From positions 286,600,272 to 286,664,271 of the forward strand of contig CM037879.1 in assembly GCA_021292165.1 (NCBI GenBank): 64,000 nucleotides of DNA, given 5' to 3'. A program made the translations under genes and the position numbers. Positions 8,540-19,026 of this stretch are shown one piece after another. The notes beneath the pieces are model-generated. The model saw only the letters and a list, made by a program, of their open reading frames with translations, had not been told where the DNA came from and made no database searches. The stretch is from Shinisaurus crocodilurus. Taxonomy: Eukaryota > Chordata > Lepidosauria > Squamata > Shinisauridae. How positions within the stretch are numbered: the first letter of the stretch is position 1; each line of letters begins with the position of its first letter.

Positions 8540-9103
8540 AAGTGATTATCGCGTGAAGTGATAATTCCCCTTTACTCAGCACTGGTTAGGCCCCATCTTG
8601 AGTACTGCGTCCAGTTCTGGGCACCACACTTTAAGAAGGTCGTAGACAAACTGGAGAGGGTTCAGAGGAGGGCAACAAGGATGATAAAGGGACTGGAAAC
8701 AAGGCCCTATGAGGAGAGACTGAAAGAACTGGGCATGTTTAGCCTTCAGAAGAGGGGACTGAGGGGAGATATGATCGCACTCTTCCAGTACTTGAAGGGT
8801 TGTCACACAGAGGAGGGCCAGGATCTCTTCTCGATCATCCCAGATTGCAGGACACGGAATAATGGGCTCAAGTTACAGGAACCTAGATTCCACCTAAACA
8901 TCAGGAAAAATTTCCTGACTGCCAGAGCAATAAGACAATGGAACCAACTACCTAGGTTGGTTGTGGGCTCTCCCACACTGGAGGCATTCGAGGTGCAGCT
9001 GGACGGCCATCTGTCAGGGATGCTTTGACCTGGATTCCTGCATTGAGCAGGGGGTTGGCCTTGTAGGCCCCTTCCAACTCTGCTTTTCTATGATTCTATG
9101 ATT
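8540..9103 (+). mobile_element. CR1 LINE fragment
   Basis: A 5'-truncated CR1 holding the last ~156 codons of ORF2 (8558-9028, from [18 protein letters not shown] to LDGHLSGML), the 3' UTR and terminal ATTCTATG repeats. The 3' UTR has lost about 11 bp (GACTCGATGG) relative to 3938's copy. No catalytic motif remains. Confidence 0.9.
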
Positions 9104-9139
9104 CTAAGGATGCTTGGGTTACATGTGCAATAGTTTAGG

Positions 9140-9240
9140 ACACAATTGAACAACTCATGGTCTGTGGGCCACATGCAGCCCTCAGGCACTCTTTGTGTGG
9201 CCCGTGGAGCCCCACCCACTTTCCTCTGCTGCCTAGCTGA
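9140..9240. repeat. Possible hAT-like fragment
   Basis: The sequence around CTGTGGGCCACATGCAGCCC and GTGGCCCGTGGAGCCCC resembles the ends of common amniote hAT elements. It is short and without a target duplication. Confidence 0.3.
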
Positions 9241-9319
9241 TCAGCAATCAGCTGGGCAGCCGGGATGAAGATCTCTGTTTCCGTGCTGCTATGGGAAACA
9301 ATTATCTTCATCAGGATAT

Positions 9320-9900
9320 TAATTAATTAATTACATTTCTATACCACCCGACAGCCAATCCTCCCTGGGTGGTTCAAAAAATTAAAACCAACATAAAATA
9401 CAACAGTATAATAAACATGTCATATGAAAACCTTTAAAAGTTTAAAACAGAACCAAACCAAAGTAAAAACCAGAGTAAAAGATATATATATAAAAATACA
9501 ATAACCCTAAAAAAAAAAAAAAAACCAGGCCCCCTTGAGAATAAAAGGTCTTCACCTGGCACCAAAGAGACGACAACATAGGTTCCTGTTGAGCCTCTCT
9601 GGAGAGGGATTCCACAATGGGGGTGCCACCACTGAAGAGGACCTCTCCTCAGTAGCCACTTGCCTCACCTGGAGAAGGGCCTCTGAAGATTATCTTTGGG
9701 TCTGGATGGACACCATGGATAGATTAGGGTCAGGAGAGGAGACCTGGACCCAAGCCATTTGGGGCTTTAAAAGTAAATACCAGCACTTTGAATCGGGCCC
9801 AGAAATAGACTGGAAGCCAGTGCAGATCATAGAGCACTGGTATAATATGATCATATCAACCAATCTTGCTGCCCTAATTTAGATCAGCTGAAGTATCTTA
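9320..9900 (-). mobile_element. L2-clade LINE 3' end, non-coding
   Basis: Reversed LINE tail: ATTAATTAATTACATTTCTA and TACCACCCGACAGCC give, on the minus strand, a 'gggtggtatagaaatgtaat' ending. Upstream on the minus strand is decayed ORF and UTR sequence (GGGATTCCACAATGGGGG, CAGCACTTTGAATCGGGCCC) as in the copy at 48700-49135. The plus-strand frame across it is spurious. Confidence 0.65.
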
Positions 9901-9929
9901 TGCTTCCCCTGGGCTAATCGAGCAGACCA

Positions 9930-10265
9930 GTAGTGCAATTTCTGAAACCATCAGAAATGAGCAGAAACATTCTTTTTGAAATGGGAGCCTTTCCTTCCAG
10001 AAATGAGCATTTCTGCTCTTTTCTGGGGCTCTTTCAGGAACTGCTAGTTCCTGGTTGCATCGAAAACTGGGAAGCTCTGGCCCATGAACGATCTAACTGG
10101 AAGTTGGCCTTTCACAAAAGTTCCATGGACTGAAGAAGCCCGAGTGCAAGGTGAAAGGGAGAAACGTGCTAAGCGAAAAGCACGTCAAACGAATCCTTTA
10201 CAGGACCATCTTCCATCTGGTAACCTGTGTCCTCACTGTGGGAAGCTGTGGGATCTTGCCTCCAC
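9930..10265 (+). pseudogene. Possible retroposon ORF C-terminal tail, frameshifted
   Basis: Two overlapping frames give HERSNWKLAFHKSS and then EEARVQGEREKRAKRKARQT followed by LCPHCGKLWDLAS. A basic KR-rich stretch followed by a single C-x2-C zinc-binding motif resembles the C-terminal tail of some LINE ORF2 products. The match is from memory of the pattern and the family is not identified. A frameshift lies near 10120. Confidence 0.35.
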
Positions 10266-10269
10266 AGTC

Positions 10270-11160
10270 ACTTACGGGGATCTAACAATTTCTGTGAATT
10301 TCCTTTTAAAATTTTCTTTTGAAATTTTTAGGGAAGACAATTACTCAGTCACAGTGATCGCTATGAAGTGGTCCATTCATAGGCACACAAAGAGTGGGAC
10401 AGCGCAGTGGTATGTCTTGATGAGAACGCATGTATCACAGCGATTCGTACGAGTAAATGTCTTCGGGATAAAGGAGGAATCAAGAAGAGTTCCTACATGG
10501 TTAAGTGATGTGGGCCAATTCTAGATCAACGCTTGTGAGGACACGGTTTAGAAGTGTAAGGATCATGAGGTTTCGTTACACGTTTCTCCATTCACCTTGC
10601 ACTCGGCTCTCAAGATGTTGTAAAGGCCAACTCATTCGCGATGCATAGATTCAGTTCGATGTTATATGCATTTTTAGATAGCATTATGAACACTTGGCCA
10701 CGAATCCGCTTCAACTGAGTGGAGTAAGTCTGCTTGGAGCGGCAGCAGGGCATTACACATGACCGTTGAATGGGTTGAGGATCATTTTCAATGCGATTCT
10801 TTGCTTTCAGTAACGACATTTGTCGCTATCCATATTTGCAGGTCCGGAGGCACGATAAACTTTCAAGGAGTTGGAAGTGACTTTAGAGATAGTCATGTTC
10901 GCGGATACAATAAAGTGTAATACATGTAAACCAGTGTTTGGTCTTTTACAAAATCCGATCTCGACACTCTATGTTTATCGAGAAAATGGGCACTTGCGAG
11001 CTCGATGCTGGATTCACTGCGATGTTAGTGTAAAGAAAGTGCCCAAGAAAGGTATACAGGTGGAGGAGACAAATGGAGAGAAATTCCCTGTCTGTTTGGG
11101 TCCTTTGATGACATCAGATGATGGACTCAGCTTGTCGATCTAGCAGAGTTCAGAGATATT
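10270..11160. other. Unexplained repeat-poor, CpG-containing segment
   Basis: About 890 bp with no repeat that I recognise and more CpG (TTCGTACGAG, ATTCGCGATG, GTTCGCGG) than its AT-rich neighbours. The plus strand holds broken open stretches: about 75 codons at 10687-10911, and 90 codons at 10871-11143 with several cysteines (TIKCNTCKPVF, RARCWIHCD). There are also 69 codons on the minus strand at 10610-10819. It might be a decayed gene, a captured foreign sequence or an unknown transposon. I cannot name a family. Confidence 0.35.
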
Positions 11161-11219
11161 CCTTTTCTTTAAAAAAAAAAAATCACACTGGGATGGTGTG
11201 TGTGCGTGTGTGTGTGTGT

Positions 11220-11512
11220 ATTGGGCCATTGAGATAGGAATCCAACACTAGGGGCAAGTTGAAACGAATGCCTATGGGTGAGTGTTGTGTGGAACCTCCA
11301 AGTGCTCATTGGCAGTGATACACACTTGCGTATGAGTGCTAATCTGCATTAGTTAATTTGTGTTAACTCTATCTATTAATGCCAGTAGAATGAAATTCTG
11401 GTAAAAAAAAAAGAATAAATCTGATTCCATCAATGAGCAGATGACAGAATGAAAGATGTCCAACCATCCCCAAAACACGGACAGAGCAGATTTAACAAAA
11501 TCCATACATCCC
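11220..11512. repeat. hAT-like interspersed repeat (GTGCTAATCTGCATTAG family)
   Basis: It shares GAATGAAATTCTGGTAAAAA, 'GAGCAGATGA' and 'GGATTTAACAAAATC' with 15900-16130 and ends CATACATCCCTATTA, a hAT-like terminus. Non-coding. Confidence 0.5.
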
Positions 11513-12137
11513 TATTAGGACCACACAATTAAAATCATAAGAATTTACTGGCAAATGCCAACATTCACCAAAACTCAACAAAATCTTTAAATGGCACAGA
11601 TATAGAAATAAATGACCTAATCCAATAATGACAATTAACGGTAAAGAAGGACACGCACATGCACCAGGCCAACCCTCAATGCTTAAATGATACAGAGCAT
11701 CTTTAGGTCTGAGCTCCTTTAAGGATACGATCACCGAGCAGAGCCTAAATAAATAAAGGAATAAAGGAAAGGGAGAGGGAGGCGATTCCAGCATTACTCA
11801 GTCATTTCAAGGAGAGAGCAAGAAGCTATCAGTCCAGGCGGCAGCTGGCTGGATCCTCAGCTTTCTAATGCCTCTTGGAATGAATACAGATGCTCTCAGA
11901 ATTGCCTCCTCGCTCACCACAATAAAGGCGGAGAAAGCGGCTTTGCTGGCGCTGGAATGGTGACTGACAAATTCAATCTAAAAAGCAGCCCCTGAGAGCA
12001 CTCTTGGCAAAATATGAAAGGGGGGAATTAGAGGTGGGGAGAGAGGGGAGAGTGCAGGGGAAGGCAAGGCAAGGCAAGGGCAGAGAGGCTTTGCCTGCTT
12101 GCGAGAACTTTTTCACTAGGAAGCAACCTGTGTGTCA
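11513..12137. other. Non-repetitive, possible conserved non-coding sequence
   Basis: No repeat or exon is visible. The stretch 11570-11720 (CCAATAATGACAATTAACGG and nearby AT-rich words) has the look of a non-coding regulatory block. A short AGGCA tandem run lies at 12060-12080. Confidence 0.25.
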
Positions 12138-13407
12138 CAGGGATGTCTGAGAAACTTGTTTCAGTTCATTTTTGATCAGGTTTTACCCAGTTTGCACCAT
12201 CTGGACCGAACACGGACCCGGACCCAATCTGTGGGTGATGTCCATACGTTTCTAAGCTTGCAGTGTGATTTGCGGATCCCAAAAACGTGTTCGGCCACAC
12301 ACGCGTGCATTTGAAAAATGCTCGTGGGGGAAAAAAAAAAGTGTACCGTTGAAACATATGCACAAATACGCTTTAATCAGTAGGAGAAGAAGGCACACGT
12401 TTCAAAGATGCACACGGCTGATACATACTGTGGAGAAAGGCTGAGCACACACACAGTGACATGAACCCTGCCTTGAACCCTGACATAGTTTTCCCCCTGT
12501 ACATTGGCAACCCTTTCTGCATAATCCCCCACCCGGGGGACCAGAGACACAGTTCTGGTCAGACCGGTAGTACGTGACCCCATCTGCATAACCTCAATAG
12601 GGCACATCTACATCAATCCACATGAAGAGGCATGAACAATCCCAAGGTGAGAGGCAGTCTCAAAGAGCTGCCAAGTATCCCAAAAAAAACCAGTAAACCC
12701 AAGGTGCCACCTTTTCCCAGGCAGGAATAAGCCCTCCTGATCACCAAAGCGGTGGGGAGGGGGCGTGCGGGGTAGAAAACCCCCCTGCCAGAGGGACTAA
12801 GTTGTGGGGAACACGGGATGGGCTGATCTCGTACAACCCTAGCACCAGCTAGGACCAAGCAGTTCTCTTCCCCGAGCGCAGCAAGGCTCGGAGTCGGCAA
12901 TGCAGACACTACGCAAATTCCGTAAGTCCAGAGTCTCTGGTGTGAAGTGACTCTCTCGTACTGCAATACGCTACGCCTCTGTATTGAAGTTTTCTAGTGA
13001 ATCAGGTCACGACCTGGTTTTGTTTATGTTGTAACATTCCTGGAAGTCTATTAGTTCCGCTCCATTAACCTTGTAGTAAATAAAGTCTATTCTCTGTTTT
13101 AATACGGTTACGTGTGATATTTAGGTCGCGGTTGGGTTTAAATCGCTTGATATCCCTGTAAAGGGCAATATCTCAGTGCCGGTTAACCCGTTAAGTGCCG
13201 AACTCGCGCCAAGGACCCGGTTGTTGGTCTTTCACACATAGGTACATTCGGGCAAGTATGCACGGAAATATGCACAGGTTTTCATGTGAAAAGAAAAAAG
13301 CAAATCTCGCAATCTGATACAGGACTCAAGTCGGAATGAACGTCGAAGATAGAATTTGGAGAACTTCGATGAGATTTGTTTTGCTGATCGCACATTCCTA
13401 GGTGGAT
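12138..13407. mobile_element. hAT-like element interrupted by a solo LTR
   Basis: The outer parts (12138-12428 and 13237-13407) match the family seen at 1334-2220: they open with CAGGGATGTCTGAGAAACTTG-like sequence, pass through TTTACCCAGTTTGCACCATC, and end with TCGCACATTCCTAG. Removing the 808-bp LTR gives a continuous family sequence across 'GCTGATACAT...TACATTCGGGC'. Confidence 0.6.
12429..13236 (+). mobile_element. Solo LTR of a retrovirus-like or other LTR element
   Basis: The segment starts TGTGGAGAAAGG and ends GGTCTTTCACA, so TG...CA termini are present, with short inverted similarity. It is flanked by CATAC (12424-12428) and CATAG (13237-13241), a 4 of 5 match. An AATAAA polyadenylation signal lies near 13078 and the insert is more CpG-rich than the host repeat. 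No gag, pol or env is present. Orientation follows the poly(A) signal. I cannot assign the class. Confidence 0.65.
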
Positions 13408-13439
13408 TCATCAGATTCAGCTGTCGCATAGTTTACAGA

Positions 13440-13718
13440 TGTGCCCCTCTTTCCCTGAATGTGCAAACCAGCAAAACAACTCCAGCTCATTGGGTTTCTC
13501 CGAATTCTACTCTGAAGCTTGTTCTGACTCAGGCCTGTATCAGATCGCAAGCTTTAGTTTTTTTCCCCCTTTTCAGATGAAAATTTGTGTGTATTTTCAT
13601 GAACAGTTTCCCAAATGGATGCATCAACTGTGCACATTTTTGAAATGTGCAAAATTCCCCCCATTGGTTAAAGCATGTTTGTCTGGATTTTTAAAAAATG
13701 TACACCTTTCCTATGCAC

Positions 13719-13755
<37 letters not shown>

Positions 13756-13860
13756 CTGTGAATTGCATCACAAGCTCAGAAATGTACACAGACTTCGGAC
13801 CACAGATTGCATCCATGTTCAGTTCTGGAAGTTGTGAAGCAGGTAAATTCTGGCAAAAAA
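13440..13860. repeat. hAT-like repeat, further copy
   Basis: It contains the family phrases CTGTATCAGATCGCAAGC, 'GATGCATCAACTGTGCACA' and 'AAAATGTACACC', plus a (GTT)n tract. Non-coding. Confidence 0.5.
13720..13755. repeat. (GTT)n microsatellite
   Basis: Twelve GTT units, giving false poly-Cys and poly-Leu frames. Confidence 0.95.
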
Positions 13861-13930
13861 TTATTTATTTAATACATTTTTATACCGCCCAATAGCCGAA
13901 GCTCTCTGGGCGGTTTACAACAGTTAAATG
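13858..13930 (-). repeat. L2-clade LINE tail
   Basis: Reversed tail with CGCCCAATAGCCGAAGCTCT and CTGGGCGGTTTACAACAG, the same end as at 31803-31855 and (plus strand) 56937-56996. Confidence 0.75.
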
Positions 13931-13964
13931 AACTGAAATGAATTTCTCACCCTTCCCTACAAAG

Positions 13965-14130
13965 AAGAGGGCAAGGGTCATAACAGTGACAAAGCACATG
14001 CTTTGCATGCTAAAGGTCCCAGGTTCAGTCCCCATGGCTGAAACCCTGGGCAGCCATCCATGTAGGCAACACTGAGCTAGATGGACCAATGTCTGATTCA
14101 GTATAAGGTAGCTTCATCTTTACATTCCTG
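13965..14130 (+). mobile_element. tRNA-derived SINE
   Basis: A tRNA-like head with a B-box GGTTCAGTCCC (14022-14032) is followed by the body ACACTGAGCTAGATGGACCA and AGTATAAGGTAGCTTC. This body is common in squamate SINEs. It is decayed and not a tRNA gene. A reversed copy lies at 50095-50225. Confidence 0.8.
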
Positions 14131-14439
14131 CATGGGATTGGATGGCCGGTAAAGAGGTGCATTCAGGAATCTATTTGGATGGAGCCTAAACTTTATCCTT
14201 GCTATTGGGGATCCCAGGCTTTGAGAATAAACCCTGCTTCTATCTGTCCAGCCCCATTTCTTCACCTATATAAACCCATCCTGACTTCTGGATCCCTCTT
14301 CATACACACACAGACAGAATTGTGTAAGAAGAACCATTTCTCTGGGATGTGACCCCCATATCGCTGTGCAGTATATGTGTGAACATAGCAGTCACAGGGG
14401 CAAAACCTGATCACGTGTGGTTTTCCAAACCAATCAGCA

Positions 14440-14822
14440 CCCTCTCTCATGGGTATGTTTAGCCCAGAGATGAGACGATTAAGGGGAGACATGATAATGG
14501 TCTTCAGATATCTTAAGGGCTGCCATGCAGAAGATGGAGTGAACTCGTTCTCTGTTGCTCCAGAGGGAAAGACTAGAACCCCTGGCTGGAAATTGCAGGG
14601 AAACAGATTTTGGCTAAACATTAGGAGAAACATCCTAATAGTGAGAGCCATTTGGCATTGGAACAGACTGCCCTGGGAGGTGGTGGGCTCTCCTTTGCTG
14701 GAGGTATTTAAGTAGAGGCGGATGGCCACCTGTCAGGGATGCTGCACTTGCAAGATCTTGCACTGAGCAGTGGGTTCGACTGGGTGATCTCCAAGGTCTC
14801 TTTTAACTCTAAAAGATTATGA
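14440..14822 (+). mobile_element. Older CR1-type LINE 3' fragment
   Basis: An 88-codon open stretch (14449-14715) reads [19 protein letters not shown] and later RRNILIVRAIWHWNRLPWEV, the C-terminal part of a CR1 ORF2. It is from a different and older subfamily than the other copies here, and ends near GAACTCTAAAAGATTATGATTC. Confidence 0.8.
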
Positions 14823-14883
14823 TTCTGGGCAGGTATGTGATTGGAGTACACACACACCATATTGTGGAAGTGGATCTCACACT

Positions 14884-14914
14884 GGTGTGTGTGTGTGTGT
14901 GTGTGTGTGTGTGC
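14884..14914. repeat. (GT)n microsatellite
   Basis: About 15 GT units. Confidence 0.95.
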
Positions 14915-15339
14915 ATGAGCACGAGCACGTGAAAGGGGTTTTTAAGCCAAGCCTGAGTGTGATGGGAACTTGGGACCTGACAAAGAGACAGACTGATAGA
15001 TTGCATCTGCATGGATCAAAGTGACTGCTTTCACCTGGAAACCAGTTTCTTAGCAACACAATGCCACCTGCTGCCTCTTTCCTAGCCAAGAGATGCTCCT
15101 CCTCATCTGTCCAGCTCACAAACCGTCCTCTCGCAACCTGTGGCATATCTTTACGGAAGGTGGAAATGATTCCCAGGAGATCCTCTAAGTGGTTACTCAA
15201 AGTCCAAGAGCAGGGATGGGCAGAAGGTAGATCAGAATATGCTAACAGACGTCCGGGTGATTCGTCATAGATCAGCAAGGATTTCTGACTTTGAGTTATT
15301 TAACAAAGGCAATTGTTTGTCCCCATTCACACACACACA

Positions 15340-15890
15340 CACACCCGAACCAAATGTGGGCCTGAATGCAATCTGCAGGTGAAGTTCATCCATTTCGGAG
15401 CTTGCAGTATGATTCAAGGAACAAAAAAAAAAAATGTGTTCAGAAAATGTGTACACTTGAAAAATGTGCAGGAAAAAATGTGCCGTTTTGAAAAAAAAAA
15501 TGTGCCAAGCATGTTTTACTCAATGAGAAAAATGTGTACATTTTAAAAATGTGCACAGCTGATGCGTACATTTGGAAAAAGGAAATGTGCATGAATATTT
15601 ATGTGAAAAGGAAAGAAAAACCAATGCTCGCAATCTGATATGGGCATGAGTCAGAATGAGCTTCGAGATGGAATTCAGAGAACCTCAGTGAGCTCAAGCT
15701 CTCATCCGTGTGGACAGTGTATAATCTAAACCACTGTCTTTGGGGACACTGTTGCCGAAGGGCACAACTAGGGAAGTCAGAGAAATCCACAACAAAATGA
15801 AATGAGTTTGGATTTCTATGAATCCAACCTGCGGATTATGCAGTGGACCATCTTTTTCCGAGTCACATGGATTCTGTGGACTGGCAGACC
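15340..15890. repeat. hAT-like repeat, further copy
   Basis: It shares 'CAATCTGCAGGTGAAGTTCA', runs of AAAATGTGTACA and 'CTCGCAATCTGATATGGG' with the 1334-2220 family. Short (CA)n at 15331-15344. Non-coding. Confidence 0.5.
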
Positions 15891-15899
15891 AGGTTTTCA

Positions 15900-16130
15900 C
15901 TTTTGGGAAGGAATTGTGCTAATTTGCATTAGGGTTAATCTGCATTAACTAGTATGGATTAGCACATTTGCGCGAGTGCACATTTGAACAATTAGAATGA
16001 AATTCTGGTAAAAAGATACCCGACTCTGTCCATGAGCAGATATCCGATTCTGTGAAGGAGCAGATGAAAGTTGTCTGACAATCTGCAAAACGTGGACAGA
16101 ACGGATTTAACAAAATCTGTACATCTCTTG
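15900..16130. repeat. hAT-like repeat (GTGCTAATCTGCATTAG family), copy 2
   Basis: It parallels 11220-11512: GAATGAAATTCTGGTAAAAA, 'GAGCAGAT', 'GGATTTAACAAAATCTG'. Confidence 0.5.
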
Positions 16131-16893
16131 GAAGAACCTGGCCTCCATCTCTAGCATCCTCACCCATTCTATGGTAAATAAAAAATAAATAAATGGTAAT
16201 AAGTTCATGGGCAATTTGCCTGCTCTCCAAGCAAAGCACGGGCATTAGCAGATGAAAGACTGCCAGTCCCTGAGTCCAGTCACCTCCCTCTCCATTTTCC
16301 AACGGCACTTCTGGTCATGCCAGCCAAGCAGTTCGGAAGGAGGAGGAGGTGGACAGACAGACAGACCGATCTGCAGACGTGTGGGCTGTTATTTTAGAAA
16401 GCGTTCCGGCCTTCACTGCAAGATCGGTTTGCCCAGTAACAAATTTTGCATCCTTTCCAAACCTGGCAGGACGGAGGCTCATCACAGCTCTGAACTCTAC
16501 ACGTCTTGTTGATTCTGGTTGGCAGCCCCAAAAGGGAGAAGCTGTCTCCTTCTGAGCTCATTCGCGCTGTACGGTTTTGCATTAATTTTAAACTAATTGT
16601 CAGGTAATGAATCCGATTTGGCTCCTCATATCGAAATCCCGTATGCTCCCGGCTCAGTGCTAGTAAATCATTTGCATCCCATTTGTATGGGAACCTTCCC
16701 CCCCCCCCATACTCTGGATTTGCAGTTCATAGACCTTTCGCTTCATTTGCCCGCTCACTCCGCTGTCGATCCTTCCAGGTTCCACCATATGAATGTCAAT
16801 CAAGGACCACCAGTTTATAATCCCACCGTGTGTCTTTCCCCTAAGGTACACCTTCAAGATGTAATGACAGCATCTGAATTTCTATAGCTATGT

Positions 16894-16896
<3 letters not shown>
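16131..16896. other. Unassigned intronic-type sequence
   Basis: No repeat family or splice-flanked frame recognised. The 96-codon plus-strand frame at 16597 shows no family features and is taken as chance. Confidence 0.35.

Positions 16897-16932
<36 letters not shown>
16897..16932. repeat. (GA)n microsatellite
   Basis: About 18 GA units. Confidence 0.95.
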
Positions 16933-16935
<3 letters not shown>

Positions 16936-17363
16936 GTCAGTTGTCTGGCCATGTTTTAGTAGCAAGGGCTTAAGCCAGTGAAACAGAAATGATTTTAATT
17001 ACCCAGGTCAAGATTAGCAATGGTTTGCAATTTCAAAGAATGTCTGAAAGCATTACCGGTAGACCAGAAAGGACGGGTCCAGTCAAGCTATCCTCCAGTC
17101 AAGCTATCGATCGATGTAGCCCAGTATTGTCTGATATGACTGGTAGTCCAAGGTGTCAGGCAGGGGCCTGCCCCATCTAGACACGGGCTACCAACCCATT
17201 GCTTGCATCTGCTTTGGCTGAGAAATAAACCAGGCTCTATTCCTCTGCTTATTGGTGAGTGAAAGCTGAATTTGGCCTGGTCTATTTTCCCCACCCACCA
17301 CATGCCATGTGGACCCCCAAAATCTCTCTCCCACATGCCCCCCCCCCCCCAGTTCCCCAAACC

Positions 17364-17499
17364 CAGGGCTGGGCAACTTGTGGCAGTCCAGATATTTTGG
17401 CCTCCAGCTTCCATCATCCCTCGCCATTGGCTATGCTGGCTAGGGCTGATGGGAGCTGTAGGCCAAAACATCTGGAAGGTCATAAATTGCCCACCCCTG
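17364..17499. mobile_element. hAT palindromic MITE (CAGGGCTGGGCAAC family)
   Basis: The ends CAGGGCTGGGCAAC and GCCCACCCCTG are inverted, and the flanks are the identical 8 bp CCCAAACC (17356-17363 and 17500-17507). The centre is a fold-back around TGGCTATGCTGGC. No coding capacity. Confidence 0.9.
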
Positions 17500-17724
17500 C
17501 CCAAACCCAAACCCAAACCCAACCCATCCACTCTTCCCTTTGAACTCAACTTGTTTGGTTGGAGCACCTGGTGGCCAGAAGTAGCCAGGAGGAGAAGGAC
17601 GAGATGGAGATCACTGCCTCCCCTTGCCCGTGCCTCAAACCCAAAATTGAAGTCAAAGGCCAGGGACCAGCATGTCATGCGCAGGTTCCATGCATGCACA
17701 GCTCCTGCTTCTGGAGGCTGCCTC

Positions 17725-17727
<3 letters not shown>

Positions 17728-17756
<29 letters not shown>
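17728..17756. repeat. (GT)n microsatellite
   Basis: About 14 GT units. Confidence 0.95.
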
Positions 17757-17759
<3 letters not shown>

Positions 17760-17852
17760 CAGCCACAACTCCCCTGAAGATTGGGGGCCCTTCAGATCAG
17801 CACCCCATGAAACACGACTGACTGGAAAAGGCACCCTTCGTGTGCCCGTAAC

Positions 17853-18298
17853 TAGGGATGTGCGCAGAGCCCGGCACCTGACTCGCGGGGTGCTCGGCTG
17901 AGCGCTCCTGCCACGCGATCCGCCCCGAGCACCCCAGGGAGCGCCAGCTGAGGCGTTTGCCGTGGCATTCGCTGGACTTCCTGGTCCCTGGTGCTAAGTT
18001 TTTTTAACGTAAATAACAGGGCAAACTTCCTTCAAATGGCCGCAATTTGTGTAACCGGCGTTTTGTTTTTTTTATGTTAAAAACAGCATAAAATACGTTA
18101 GAATCTAAGGAAGTTTACCCTGTTTTTTTACGTAAAAAACGTAGTGCCGGGGACCTGGAAGTTCCTTGCCTCGGCTTGTCTCGCAAGGACGTGAGCTGAG
18201 CCAGGGAAAGGTAAGTCGCGTGGAGCTCGGGTGGGTCGAGGCCAGCGAGTTAGCTCCACTTCCACACACACCCCCATTGAGCTCCGCGCACATCCCTA
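17853..18298. mobile_element. hAT palindromic MITE (TAGGGATGTGCGC family), best-defined copy
   Basis: A 446-bp element with inverted ends TAGGGATGTGCGC and GCGCACATCCCTA. Flanks are CCCGTAAC (17845-17852) and CCCATAAC (18299-18306), 7 of 8 identical. The centre is a long imperfect hairpin of AACGTAAATAACAGGGCAAA and its complement around GGCCGCAATTTGTG. Related copies: 8071-8440, 21622-21960, 44602-45652 and 53625-54005. Confidence 0.9.
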
Positions 18299-18841
18299 CC
18301 CATAACTGTTTCATGCATGCACATTGGGCTTTCCGGATCCCAGTCATAGCATTGCTATATGTCCAAAGCAGAGTCAGACTCTTGTAGTGGCCATCATCCT
18401 AGTAGCCATCTCATGCAAGACCTGTGTCAGCCTAGCCGTTCTTTTGCAGTGCTTCGGGACTAAGTGGAGATCCCTGTGTATCTGTTACAGGAGCAAGGAA
18501 CATGGCTTGAATATTATCTGGCTTTTGTCAGAGGAACATGTCGCTAGCCTGGAGCCCTGTTCCTTTCGCCTCAGGGGACAAACTGACATTGAAGCTTCAG
18601 TCTCCGGGACTGTGATCAAAGGACTGGGAAGCTGAGAATGACTGAAGTGAGTCTCGGTGTCTAAAGCCAGTTGATGAAAAACAGTTCAGTTAAACGCAGG
18701 GATGACATGTAACTATGGGCAGAGAGGTGAAAGAGAATCATGAGCAATTCATCTGGACTCCGGGACTTGAGCTATGAACCTGACTTGCCGGTAGCGCAGC
18801 CATGTGCCCTCCTTTATACAGGAGAGGACAGTCCTGTATTT

Positions 18842-19026
18842 GAAGCCATCCAATTTTGCAGGGGTGCACAACTGTTTTGAAGCCATCCAATTTTGCAAGG
18901 GTGCACAACCTTTGGAAGGCATCCAATTTCACAGGGGTGCACAACCTTTTTGAAGCCATCCAATATCACAGGGGTGCACAACCTTTTTGGAAGCCATCCA
19001 ATTTCGCCGGTGTGCACAACCTTTTT
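18842..19026. repeat. Five-copy minisatellite, ~37-bp unit
   Basis: Units start at about 18842, 18879, 18915, 18952 and 18990 and read roughly GAAGCCATCCAATTTCACAG then GGGTGCACAACCTTTTT. They differ by a few bases each. They are directly adjacent with no spacers, so this is not a CRISPR array. Frames through it are repeat artefacts. Confidence 0.93.

Noticed and set aside
9535..9882. 115-codon plus-strand frame
   Set aside because: It reads the antisense of an L2-type LINE 3' end.
13965..14130. tRNA gene from the B-box-like sequence
   Set aside because: There is no cloverleaf-compatible sequence, and the following body is a dispersed SINE.
17489..17525. Telomere-like CCCAAA repeats
   Set aside because: Only about four units and not the vertebrate TTAGGG repeat. 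Part of it is the target duplication of the neighbouring MITE.
17088..17834. 248-codon minus-strand open frame and 209-codon plus-strand frame in the same place
   Set aside because: They run through a hAT MITE and a (GT)n microsatellite, have no family features or splice support, and owe their length to GC-rich low-complexity DNA.
18842..19026. Regular ~37-bp repeats that could be mistaken for a CRISPR array
   Set aside because: The units are directly adjacent without spacers, the units vary, and the genome is eukaryotic.
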